Notes under the pieces: model-generated
The model's database searches: none
The model's input: only the letters and a program-made list of their open reading frames with translations
What the model was told of the DNA's origin: nothing
Shown here: in pieces, positions 1-6,532 of the stretch
How positions within the stretch are numbered: position 1 is the first letter of the stretch
How the letters are laid out: every line of letters starts with the position of its first letter
Program-made: the position numbers and the translations under genes
Source of the DNA: PVC group bacterium
Lineage (GTDB): Bacteria; Verrucomicrobiota; Kiritimatiellia; CAIKKV01; PXCX01
Length of the DNA: 7,648 nucleotides
Assembly: GCA_003565195.1 (NCBI GenBank)
Contig: PXCX01000232.1
Location: 1-7,648 of the forward strand
Direction of reading: 5' to 3'

Positions 1-87
1 ATTTTTTGTCGATCTTCATTGCGATCATTTGGAGGGTCGCGGGATGACGGCATCCGTCGGGGAGCGCGTGACGGGAAACTGAGCCAG

Positions 88-102
88 GGAACATGGTGTT
101 CC
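88..102 (+). other. Perfect hairpin in the leader of the beta-helix gene
   Basis: The arms GGAACA (88-93) and TGTTCC (97-102) are perfect inverted repeats around a TGG loop. The hairpin lies 8 bases before the ribosome-binding site AGGAG (111-115), with an A-rich run (105-111) between. It could influence translation or mRNA stability, but six base pairs is short and may be chance. Confidence 0.35.
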
Positions 103-120
103 GCAAAAAAAGGAGTTCTC

Positions 121-2457
121 ATGAAAATTCGGAGTACGACAGTATGGGCGGCAAGTTTACTGCTTGCCATGGTCGCCACCGGCGTATGGGCCGACGGCAA
201 CTTTTATTATGTATCGACCAACGGTACATCCACCGCGCCGTACGACAATTGGGATAACGCCTTCACCAACCTTCAAGAGGCATTGGATTTCGAGGCGTTG
301 CAGGCGGACGATACGATCTACGTCGCCGGACAGACCTTTGCATTGGATGCCCAGCTTATTTGGACAACGGAAGGCGTTGCCATGATCGGCGGCTTCGCGG
401 CAACCAATGCCCTTGAGCAGCCGGGTGTGTCCGATCCCCGGCAATGGCCGACGGTGATCACCCGTTCAGGCGTTGCCACCCACCGCATTCTATTCATCAA
501 TGGCGCCGACAATAGTACGCTGAAAAACGTCCGGTTGACCGGTGGCAATGCGCATGGCGGCACGGGACTGCGCATCGAGAACAGCAGCGGCGTTTTGATT
601 ACCGGTTGTATCATTGACGAAAATGCGTTTGATCAAGGATCCACCGCGATCCTTTCGGGTGGCGGAATTTTCCTCGCCGCGGGCAGCGAAGCGCTGATTA
701 CGAATTCCACCGTAAGAAATAACATCGCGCGCAACGGGCGCAACGCGCACAACGGGCACGCGCAAGGCGGCGGAATCTGGAGCGGAGGCGATCTGACGAT
801 TATTGATTCTCGCATTCTAAATAACGCGACGTTGTGCGAAAACGACGGCTCGATTCAAACCCGCGGAGGCGGCTTGTATTCCGCCGGTCCAACCCTCACC
901 ATGAAGAATGTTTTGATTGCCGGCAATTATGCGCGATTTGAGGGCGGCGGACTTTATGTTGCGGGAGGCGACATTAACCTGGATCATGTAACCGTGGCGG
1001 AAAATCCGGGAGACGGGATTTATCAGATCGGTGGATCGGTCGCGGTAAGCAACAGCATTGTATGGGGTAATTGGAACGACATAAACCACCAATCCGGAAC
1101 GTTGACGGTCTCGTATTCGAATGTCGGCGACCAGGATTTAGCCGGCAACAACCTCAATGCCGACCCGTTGTTCGAATACGGTTATTATCTGGCGACCGGC
1201 AGTCCCTGCACCAACGCCGGGTCCGACACGGCTACCGCCCTGGGAATGGGGGCTTATGCAAAAAACACCGCCGGCGAAGTCTATGACGAAACCGAATCCG
1301 TCAATTTGGGATTCCATTATCCAACCGGATTCGATCTGGCATACGCGGATATTTACGTTGCCACGGACGGCGACAACAGCAACAGCGGCACCAATGCGCT
1401 TGAACCGATCGAGACCTTGACCCATGCCCTGACCCTGGCGCGTGACGGCACGCGCATTCATGTGGCGACCGGCGCGTATTCGACCGCTTCGAATGAGGTT
1501 TTTCCACTGACGGTTTCCGGCGTCACGGGCTTGGAAATCCTGGGTGCCGCGGCCACAAACACCATCATTGACGCCTCTGGATCGGGTGAGCGCGTCATGA
1601 ATCTGATCCACATGCATCGCCTGACCCTGCGCGGTCTCTCGGTCAGGGGCGGTTCAGCCAGACAGGGGTCGGGGTTGTTTTTCGACAAGACCCAAAACGC
1701 GCGTTTGCTGGATTGCAGGATCGTGGATAATTCAATTGAGGGTTCCAGCGCCAACAATCTGTTCGGCGGGGCCGGCATCTTTGCGCTGCACAGCGGCATC
1801 ACCTTAACGGACTGCCTTGTGGCAAATAACGATGTCAATAACCGGCATACCTCAAGTGGCATTGCGCGGGGCGGCGGACTATGGGGCGACGGCGCGCTCA
1901 GTATTCGCAATTCCGAAATAACCGGCAATAACGCGATATCGCTATCCGGCGGAACCGGCCGAGGCGGCGGCGTCTACTTTGACGGAGTTTATTTACGAAT
2001 GAAAAACGTGTTGCTCAATGGAAACATGGCTTTCACATCGGGTGAAGGCCTGGAGGTCGCCAAGGGAAGGGCGTCCATTGAGAATTGCACGATTGTGGAC
2101 AACGACGGTGAAGGGATTCGCCGCGACGGCGGCACGGTCGCCGTCACCAACAGCATCCTCTGGAACAATGGAGTCGACAGTACCGGGACGGTGACGATCG
2201 CCTGGTCGATCATTGAAAACAGCAGCGATTACACGGATGGGGGCAATAACCTCGGGAGCGATCCCCTGTTCGTCGACGCGGCGGGCGGCAACTACCGGTT
2301 GCAACGGGGGTCACCGGCCATCGATACGGGATTGAACCAACCGTGGATGATTGGCGCAACCGATCTGGACGGGTTGCCGCGCATATTGAAAGGGACCGTC
2401 GACCGGGGATGCTATGAGCTGATCCCGCCGGCCGGTAGCTTGTTTTTCATACGCTAA
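121..2457 (+). CDS. Secreted protein with two tandem right-handed beta-helix modules (choice-of-anchor-Q-like)
   Basis: This 778-residue protein is predicted to be exported. The ATG at 121 is chosen because AGGAG (111-115) lies 5 bases upstream and the product then begins with a classic signal peptide: K2 and R4, a hydrophobic core at about 7-20, and a likely signal peptidase I site after V22-W23-A24. An upstream in-frame start at 19 would bury this signal. The rest is Gly- and Asn-rich with short repeats such as GGGIW, GGGLY and TNSTV, typical of right-handed parallel beta-helices. Two similar modules are seen, about 25-400 and 410-778. Each runs through the same series of rungs and ends with a DPLF motif (348 and 714) followed by GSP (360 and 730). 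Only the second carries the terminal DLDG...DRGCYE block (748-766) of the choice-of-anchor Q type. No membrane anchor or sorting tail is evident in the last 12 residues. By family analogy it may bind or cleave polysaccharide, but no catalytic residues can be assigned. The fold is well supported and the function unknown. Confidence 0.87.
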   Translation: MKIRSTTVWAASLLLAMVATGVWADGNFYYVSTNGTSTAPYDNWDNAFTNLQEALDFEALQADDTIYVAGQTFALDAQLIWTTEGVAMIGGFAATNALEQPGVSDPRQWPTVITRSGVATHRILFINGADNSTLKNVRLTGGNAHGGTGLRIENSSGVLITGCIIDENAFDQGSTAILSGGGIFLAAGSEALITNSTVRNNIARNGRNAHNGHAQGGGIWSGGDLTIIDSRILNNATLCENDGSIQTRGGGLYSAGPTLTMKNVLIAGNYARFEGGGLYVAGGDINLDHVTVAENPGDGIYQIGGSVAVSNSIVWGNWNDINHQSGTLTVSYSNVGDQDLAGNNLNADPLFEYGYYLATGSPCTNAGSDTATALGMGAYAKNTAGEVYDETESVNLGFHYPTGFDLAYADIYVATDGDNSNSGTNALEPIETLTHALTLARDGTRIHVATGAYSTASNEVFPLTVSGVTGLEILGAAATNTIIDASGSGERVMNLIHMHRLTLRGLSVRGGSARQGSGLFFDKTQNARLLDCRIVDNSIEGSSANNLFGGAGIFALHSGITLTDCLVANNDVNNRHTSSGIARGGGLWGDGALSIRNSEITGNNAISLSGGTGRGGGVYFDGVYLRMKNVLLNGNMAFTSGEGLEVAKGRASIENCTIVDNDGEGIRRDGGTVAVTNSILWNNGVDSTGTVTIAWSIIENSSDYTDGGNNLGSDPLFVDAAGGNYRLQRGSPAIDTGLNQPWMIGATDLDGLPRILKGTVDRGCYELIPPAGSLFFIR

Positions 2458-2577
2458 CCACGAATACCCGAAGTTTGTTCTCCTGATAACAACAAAAAGC
2501 ACCACCTTCAAGCAAGGATAATTGAACCGCCAATGTAGTTACTAACTTTCCCAAAATTATCAGGACACGGGTTGGTA

Positions 2578-2696
2578 GAAGGGCGCGGCCGCTCGCCGAG
2601 CCGTAGGCTCTCTGAGCCGGAGGCTGGACGCGCCGAGGACGGTGCAGCCTGCCTGCCGCGCAAGGCACGCGGCGCAGGCAGGCGGCCTGTCCCTAC
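2578..2696 (+). repeat. GC-rich structured dispersed repeat, full-length copy
   Basis: Bases 2587-2635 are identical over 49 bases to 7595-7643, and similarity extends from GAAGGGCG (2578) to GGAC (2640). The first half can form a branched structure: an outer stem GGCGCG (2582-2587) with CGCGCC (2629-2634), enclosing the hairpins GAGCC-GTA-GGCTC (2598-2610) and AGCC-GGA-GGCT (2615-2625). The two inner hairpins are near-copies of each other (11 of 12 bases, 16 bases apart). The second half forms a long hairpin: GCCTGCCTGC (2647-2656) pairs with GCAGGCAGGC (2674-2683), continued by CGCG (2657-2660) with CGCG (2668-2671) across a two-base bulge, with a 7-base loop. It has no coding capacity. It resembles REP-like or MITE-like elements in design, but I do not recognise a named family. 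Its location between genes fits a dispersed non-coding element. Confidence 0.85.
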
Positions 2697-2782
2697 TAAC
2701 CAAAATGACGTCCATATTATTATGGAAACATTAGTTCCTTATCCGGGCATGTTTGCATAAAAAACAAGAAATATTTCGACAG

Positions 2783-2857
2783 TATGTGAGTGCGTGAGGG
2801 TGTGAGGGTGTTAGAGTGAGGAAACCTCACATACCCACATACTCACAAACCCACACA
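2783..2857. repeat. Array of 8-base units in two inverted arms
   Basis: The left arm reads as imperfect 8-base units ending in GTGAG: TATGTGAG (2783-2790), TGCGTGAG (2791-2798), GGTGTGAG (2799-2806), then a degenerate longer unit. The right arm reads as 8-base units in the opposite sense: CTCACATA (2826-2833), CCCACATA (2834-2841), CTCACAAA (2842-2849), CCCACACA (2850-2857). They meet at a perfect hairpin, GTGAGG-AAA-CCTCAC (2816-2830). One strand is therefore G/T-rich on the left and C/A-rich on the right. It lies 36 bases before the chosen start of the glycosidase-like gene. The repeat structure is directly visible; its role is unknown. Confidence 0.75.
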
Positions 2858-2865
2858 CTTCGGTT

Positions 2866-2880
2866 GCGGGCGAAGCCCGC
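2866..2880 (+). other. GC hairpin just upstream of the glycosidase-like gene
   Basis: GCGGGC (2866-2871) and GCCCGC (2875-2880) are perfect arms around a GAA loop, ending 13 bases before the ATG at 2894. No T-tract follows, so it is not a standard terminator. It may shape the mRNA leader of the downstream gene. Confidence 0.45.
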
Positions 2881-2893
2881 CTTGGTTGATTCC

Positions 2894-5497
2894 ATGAATC
2901 ACAAACCCCATCGTCTGTTTATCAATGACGTTCCGGTTGAGACGGATTCACCATCGCGTTTTTTCCCGGGATGCTCCAACACGTTGCGAGTCGAGACGGA
3001 TCGTCCTTCGGCGGAGACCTTGGCGCGGGTCGAGCTGATCGCCCCGGATGGCCGGACACGCCCGGGATGCCTGTCGCTCGCCGGCGGTAGCGCGAAAACC
3101 GGGCTCGGTCTGTTTTGCGTGCCGGCGCAGTACGAGTATGAAGCCGGCATCATGTATCGCCGCGGCTATCGGTTGCGGGTCTCGATCGAGGACGGCTCGT
3201 CGGGCGCCATTCTGGCGCGCTACGCGCTCGCGGCAGTCTGTTCGCGCGATCCGGATGCGGAATGGCTCATGCCCGGCGCCGCCGAACGCTGCGTGTACAA
3301 CGACGGCTATATCCCGGAGAACGGAACCTGGGATCCTTTCTCGGTAAGCGCCGCGGCAATGGAACCTCCCTTGCAGATTCGGCTGGACGCGGCCGTGCTG
3401 GTCGACAGGAACCGCGTCGCGATTCAGTTCCGCGGCCGACCGGATCCGGCCGTCGGCGCTCTGCCGGCGCGGCTGCAAATCCGCGACGCAGGGGGAAACG
3501 ATATGATCGAGCCCGCGCGCCTGACCGCGGGCGCCGAATGGGACGAGTGGCGCCCGGATGTCGCCGATTGGCCGGAAGGAACCTATACGATCGAGCTACG
3601 ACCGACGGACAAAGACGGCGTTTCGGAAGACGGACCGCGCCTGTTCTACCGGCGCGAAGCCGACGATCCCCCGCGAATTCGCGTTTCGCCGTTTGCCCCG
3701 TTCAGCCTGCGGCGCGATGAGACCCGCGCAGAGGTCGAGATAACATCGTGGCCCGATTCGCTTCCCGAAGGCTGGGAAGCCGGATCGTTCGGCGACGAAA
3801 CGGCGCTGTTCTGCCAGGGCGACCCGCATGCCGCGCCGGTGACGCTCGATCCGAAGCTGGAAGGGCCTTACGCGGTCTTCATAAGGCCCGTTAATACAAT
3901 CCATGTCCGGGTGGGCCGGAACGACGTCGTGCGCCGGGTCCACGAACCCGAACGCGACGATTTCGGCGACATGTTCACCCACGTCGCGGATATGACCGGG
4001 CAAACGATCGATCTTTATCCCGACGACCTCAATCGACTAATCGACGCCATAGGTGATGTAGAAAACCCTGAGCAGGCCATTCTTGATCTATACGAAAAAG
4101 ATGGCACCCGTTCGGTCCCGTTTTCGAGAGAAGCCGCACGGGGCGAAATCCGCTCCGGAATCCGGCGTATCCGGCTGATTCCGGTCACCGAAGCATCGCT
4201 GCGCGAATTCCACGAGGCAACCTGGAACCCGCCGTTCGAGCTTCGCGCGGTCGACGATTGGTGGTGTTATTTCCTGCTGGGGCACAGAGCGGACCCGGAA
4301 CAACTGGACACGATTATGCGCGGTCAGCGCGAAGTCGGGATAAGGGTTCTTAACTGGGCGGTAGGACGTTCATGGGTTCAGTATCCGAGCCGTCTGCCGG
4401 ACGCAAAAATGTTCCCGTGCGCCCCGATCGATCATGCTAAAAAAAACCACCACAGTAACGCTCATGAACGCATCCTGCGATCCTGTGACGCGCTGGGTTA
4501 CCCGCTGGAACGTCGCAAACAGCACGGCATCCGCCTGCAGGGCTGGTTGGCCATGAACCGGCATTACCAGGCGCGAACGCCTGACAGTGCTTCGTCCTCG
4601 CCATGGGTCAAGGCGCATCCAGAGTACTACCAATTCCGCAAAGGCGGGATTTCGGAAGACTACAACCGCGTGGAGTTTTACTTTCCCGAGGTCCGCAGGG
4701 AGCGGCTGGACATACTCGAAGAGGTCGCTGCCTATGGACCCGACGGTATCGTTCTGGGATGCTGCCGACAGCCGCCAATGTGCGCCTACAATCCAACGAT
4801 GGTCGAAGCCTACAAGGCCGAAACCGGTATCGATCCCTCGACGATCGATATCGAAGACGGCCGGCCCTACCTGGACTGGATTCAGTGGCGGGCGGACTTC
4901 CTAACCGATCTTGTGCGAGCGCTGAACGAACGACTGACTGCGTTAAAAGCAAAAAACGGGAAGCGCGTACCCATCGTTGCCCGGGTCCCCGATGTCGGAT
5001 TCCTGTGGAATCTGGCCCAAGGCATAGACGTAAAAACGTGGATCACTGAAGAACTGATCGACGAGTTACAGCTTGACCCCCTCGAGTGCGCCGCCGGCCA
5101 CGCCAGCCACGATGTGCGACCCTACGCGGCTTTGTGCCGGGCGCACGGCATACCGGTGTTTGGCGGAGTGAACGGAACGACCGGCGCGAACCGGGGGTGG
5201 GTTGACCATACGCCGGTGGCCGGGTTACGCCGCGCGATCGGCCTGTTGCGGGCGGGCATGGATGGAATCGAAATTTACGAAGCCGAGCTGTTTGCGCATT
5301 GCCATGAACGACGCTGGCTGATACCGCTGTGGGGCGATCCCGACCGCGCGGAACGCTGGTTGACAAAGTCCAACCTCGAGGCGGTCTACCCGGTCACGGC
5401 GCGCAACGCCGCCCTGGGTCACGACAACCACTGGTTCGGCGGTGAAACGATGCACGGCGCCCGCGAGATGCCGCGCGGCTCGAAACGGGCATTGTAA
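2894..5497 (+). CDS. Glycosyl-hydrolase-like protein with beta-rich N-terminus and TIM-barrel-like C-terminus
   Basis: The product is 867 residues from the ATG at 2894. An in-frame GTG at 2816 would give 893, but its first 20 codons would be translated from the 8-base repeat array, so the ATG is preferred although no good ribosome-binding site precedes it. Residues 1 to about 440 are beta-rich and look like Ig-like or accessory domains. From D454 the sequence resembles a TIM barrel of the glycosyl-hydrolase-like 10 type (GHL10): an aromatic-rich DWWCYF, HPEYY (575-579) in the position where that family has a similar Pro/Tyr motif, a VRRERL helix, then GPDGIVLG (615-622), a beta-strand IVARVPD (694-700), and an acidic EIYEAE (793-798) near the end. 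Which acid would be catalytic cannot be fixed from sequence alone. No signal peptide is visible, so it is probably cytoplasmic or exported by another route. It is followed by decayed fragments and then by a regulator and a UroD-like gene, suggesting a carbohydrate-use locus. The family assignment is distant and the substrate unknown. Confidence 0.7.
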   Translation: MNHKPHRLFINDVPVETDSPSRFFPGCSNTLRVETDRPSAETLARVELIAPDGRTRPGCLSLAGGSAKTGLGLFCVPAQYEYEAGIMYRRGYRLRVSIEDGSSGAILARYALAAVCSRDPDAEWLMPGAAERCVYNDGYIPENGTWDPFSVSAAAMEPPLQIRLDAAVLVDRNRVAIQFRGRPDPAVGALPARLQIRDAGGNDMIEPARLTAGAEWDEWRPDVADWPEGTYTIELRPTDKDGVSEDGPRLFYRREADDPPRIRVSPFAPFSLRRDETRAEVEITSWPDSLPEGWEAGSFGDETALFCQGDPHAAPVTLDPKLEGPYAVFIRPVNTIHVRVGRNDVVRRVHEPERDDFGDMFTHVADMTGQTIDLYPDDLNRLIDAIGDVENPEQAILDLYEKDGTRSVPFSREAARGEIRSGIRRIRLIPVTEASLREFHEATWNPPFELRAVDDWWCYFLLGHRADPEQLDTIMRGQREVGIRVLNWAVGRSWVQYPSRLPDAKMFPCAPIDHAKKNHHSNAHERILRSCDALGYPLERRKQHGIRLQGWLAMNRHYQARTPDSASSSPWVKAHPEYYQFRKGGISEDYNRVEFYFPEVRRERLDILEEVAAYGPDGIVLGCCRQPPMCAYNPTMVEAYKAETGIDPSTIDIEDGRPYLDWIQWRADFLTDLVRALNERLTALKAKNGKRVPIVARVPDVGFLWNLAQGIDVKTWITEELIDELQLDPLECAAGHASHDVRPYAALCRAHGIPVFGGVNGTTGANRGWVDHTPVAGLRRAIGLLRAGMDGIEIYEAELFAHCHERRWLIPLWGDPDRAERWLTKSNLEAVYPVTARNAALGHDNHWFGGETMHGAREMPRGSKRAL

Positions 5498-5509
5498 CAA
5501 GAGAATCTC

Positions 5510-5578
5510 ATGGAACTGGAATATCGAACGGACTTTGAAGACGTGCTTCGGCGCTGGGATACGTTCTGGGACGGATAA
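5510..5578 (+). pseudogene. Possible N-terminal remnant of a UroD-like or related gene
   Basis: An ATG 12 bases after the upstream stop opens a 22-codon frame whose product contains DFEDVLRRWDTFW and then ends. This Trp-rich acidic opening resembles the first residues of long UroD-like proteins I associate with PVC genomes, where a similar segment is followed by hundreds of residues. That comparison is from memory and untested. The AAGAG-like sequence upstream is a weak ribosome-binding site. It may be the start of a deleted gene or a genuine small peptide gene. Confidence 0.35.
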
Positions 5579-5712
5579 GGAAAGAGACAACGCATGAGAC
5601 GCAAGCACAGGTTAAGAAATAGCTGGCCGAGGCGCTGAAACAATGGATGAAACGACACGACGACGGCTTCGAGTCCCAGAATCCGACAACGCGTAACGGG
5701 GAACCGTTGTGA
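5578..5712 (+). pseudogene. Possible C-terminal remnant of a decayed gene, with an in-frame TAG
   Basis: In a different frame from the preceding fragment, this stretch reads as an amphipathic, coding-like tail including LAEALKQWMKRHDDGFES and ending in TGA at 5710-5712. A TAG at 5620-5622 interrupts it; a single C-to-T change from CAG would explain it. There is no start codon with a ribosome-binding site in frame. The helix-Trp-Asp pattern is reminiscent of the extreme C-terminus of some sulfatases, which are common neighbours of glycosidases in this kind of bacterium, but the segment is too short to assign. Confidence 0.3.
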
Positions 5713-5730
5713 TAGAAAATAATTCAAGGC

Positions 5731-5759
5731 TTGACCTGGAATACCACGTGGTATATCAT
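5731..5759 (+). promoter_or_regulatory. Sigma-70-type promoter of the GntR gene
   Basis: TTGACC (5731-5736) matches the -35 consensus at five of six positions. After a 17-base spacer, TATCAT (5754-5759) serves as the -10 box (four of six). Transcription would start near 5766, leaving only about 9 bases before the ATG at 5775, so the message would be nearly leaderless unless translation begins at the in-frame ATG at 5799. Confidence 0.65.
5741..5754. promoter_or_regulatory. Perfect 14-bp palindrome, probable operator for the GntR regulator
   Basis: ATACCACGTGGTAT is a perfect inverted repeat that fills most of the spacer between the -35 and -10 boxes and overlaps the first base of the -10. 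Dimeric GntR-family repressors bind short palindromes with similar GGT/ACC half-sites, and many repress their own genes. A protein bound here would block RNA polymerase. Autoregulation by the gene just downstream is inferred from this placement. Confidence 0.7.
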
Positions 5760-5774
5760 TCCGCCTTGTAATAA

Positions 5775-6509
5775 ATGAATATTGATTGCGCAGATTCAAT
5801 GGCCGACACCAAATCGGCGACGATGCGGCAGCGCGCATACGACGCCATCGTAAACCGCATTCTGGCCGGAAAGTACCGTCCCGGCGACCTGCTAAACCGC
5901 CGCTCGCTGGCGGAACAGCTCGGTATGAGCGCCGGTCCGGTTCATCAGGCATTGCTGCACCTCGAACGTGAAGGGCTGGTCGAGGCGCTGCCACGGGTCG
6001 GAACAAGAATCAAACAGGTCTCGGTCGCGTATGTGCGGGATCATCTCATGCTGAGGGAAGCGCTGGAGTGCCAGGCCGCACGCCTCGCCTGCGAAAAACC
6101 GGGTTCCGTAAAACTGGATGGGCTGTGGCATACGGCGGATGAATTGGACAGATCGGAACCCGACGATCAACGGACCGCGGTCCGCGAGGTTAAATTTCAT
6201 ACCGCGATGGTCAAACTCGCCGACTGCCAACCGATCCTGAAGGAATATCAACGGGTCATGCAAGTCGCCTGCTTCTTCCAGACACTCCTGATCCTGACCG
6301 CCCCCTCCCGCATGCCTCCACGTTTTCACACGGTGCTGGTCAGGGCCATTGCGGAGAAAGACCCGGATCGCGCCGAAGCCAGTGTGCGATACCACATTCG
6401 ATCGGGATACCCGGATTTGTTTGCCAATTCATCCAGCGCGAATTCCAAGATGAGGTTGGCTTCTCTGTCAGATTTGACAGCACCTAAAAAAATGGAGGAA
6501 CCATCATGA
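5775..6509 (+). CDS. GntR-family transcriptional regulator, FCD (FadR-like) subfamily
   Basis: The product is a 244-residue cytoplasmic DNA-binding regulator. Residues about 17-80 form the winged helix-turn-helix: ILAGKYRPGDLL (29-40), the recognition region LAEQLGMSAGPVHQALLHLE (45-64), and the wing EGLVEALPRVGTRI (66-79). Residues about 84-215 match the all-helical FCD ligand-binding domain, including LREALECQAARLA. Likely metal or ligand residues of that domain are E138, where most members have Asp, and H142, H185 and H207. The last 29 residues are a Ser/Lys-rich tail beyond the usual domain. The ATG at 5775 is taken as the start; M9 (5799) is an alternative, and neither has a clear ribosome-binding site. 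Its own promoter contains a palindrome, suggesting self-repression. It overlaps the following mini-ORF by ATGA. FCD regulators commonly sense sugar acids or other organic acids; the effector here cannot be named. Confidence 0.92.
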   Translation: MNIDCADSMADTKSATMRQRAYDAIVNRILAGKYRPGDLLNRRSLAEQLGMSAGPVHQALLHLEREGLVEALPRVGTRIKQVSVAYVRDHLMLREALECQAARLACEKPGSVKLDGLWHTADELDRSEPDDQRTAVREVKFHTAMVKLADCQPILKEYQRVMQVACFFQTLLILTAPSRMPPRFHTVLVRAIAEKDPDRAEASVRYHIRSGYPDLFANSSSANSKMRLASLSDLTAPKKMEEPS

Positions 6510-6532
6510 AGACCAAGGAGCCAATACCGTGA
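6506..6532 (+). CDS. Possible 8-residue coupled mini-ORF between the regulator and UroD-like genes
   Basis: The ATG at 6506 overlaps the regulator's TGA stop (ATGA) and has a strong ribosome-binding site, GGAGGA (6494-6499), 6 bases upstream. It encodes MKTKEPIP and stops at a TGA (6530-6532) that overlaps the GTG start of the next gene (GTGA). It may be a translated leader that couples the flanking genes. Alternatively it is the original start of the UroD-like gene, thrown out of frame by a one-base deletion. Confidence 0.4.
   Translation: MKTKEPIP
6515..6520 (+). promoter_or_regulatory. Ribosome-binding site deciding the GTG start of the UroD-like gene
   Basis: AAGGAG lies 8 bases before the GTG at 6529. 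It supports that non-ATG start, which also yields the usual opening of this protein family (TSRENLLRAL). Confidence 0.7.

Larger units (their letters stand above)
2458..2893. other. Long non-coding interval between the beta-helix and glycosidase-like genes
   Basis: This 436-base interval contains no convincing gene. Its first 110 bases are AT-rich with no clear terminator hairpin after the upstream stop codon. They are followed by a GC-rich structured repeat (2578-2696), an AT-rich stretch (2702-2780), an inverted 8-base-unit array (2783-2857) and a small GC hairpin (2866-2880). A 62-codon open frame at 2572-2760 runs across the repeat and is judged spurious. No strong -35/-10 promoter pair was found for the downstream gene, so its transcription start is not assigned. 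Confidence 0.6.

Noticed and set aside
19..120. In-frame upstream extension of the beta-helix gene.
   Set aside because: It would place 34 polar residues before a textbook signal peptide; the ATG at 121 has a well-spaced AGGAG.
2481..2565. A 9-bp inverted repeat, TCCTGATAA (2481-2489) and TTATCAGGA (2557-2565).
   Set aside because: A 67-base gap and no extension of pairing make it compatible with chance in an interval of this size.
2572..2760. A 62-codon open frame on the + strand.
   Set aside because: It runs through the GC-rich structured repeat, has no ribosome-binding site and encodes low-complexity Arg/Pro/Gly sequence.
2783..2857. The 8-base units as a CRISPR array.
   Set aside because: The units are far too short, directly abutting without spacers, and in inverted arms.
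2816..2893. GTG start for the glycosidase-like gene.
   Set aside because: The added residues are translated from the 8-base repeat array and a hairpin and look nothing like protein; the ATG at 2894 is more plausible.
5620..5622. The TAG as a recoded pyrrolysine codon, prompted by the methyltransferase-like neighbour.
   Set aside because: The surrounding fragment has no start or ribosome-binding site and the other genes use TAA or TGA; simple decay explains it better.
5419..6006. A 195-codon open frame on the - strand, along with other long antisense frames such as 2948-3478.
   Set aside because: They overlap well-supported genes in a GC-rich sequence where antisense frames stay open by codon bias; none shows recognisable motifs.
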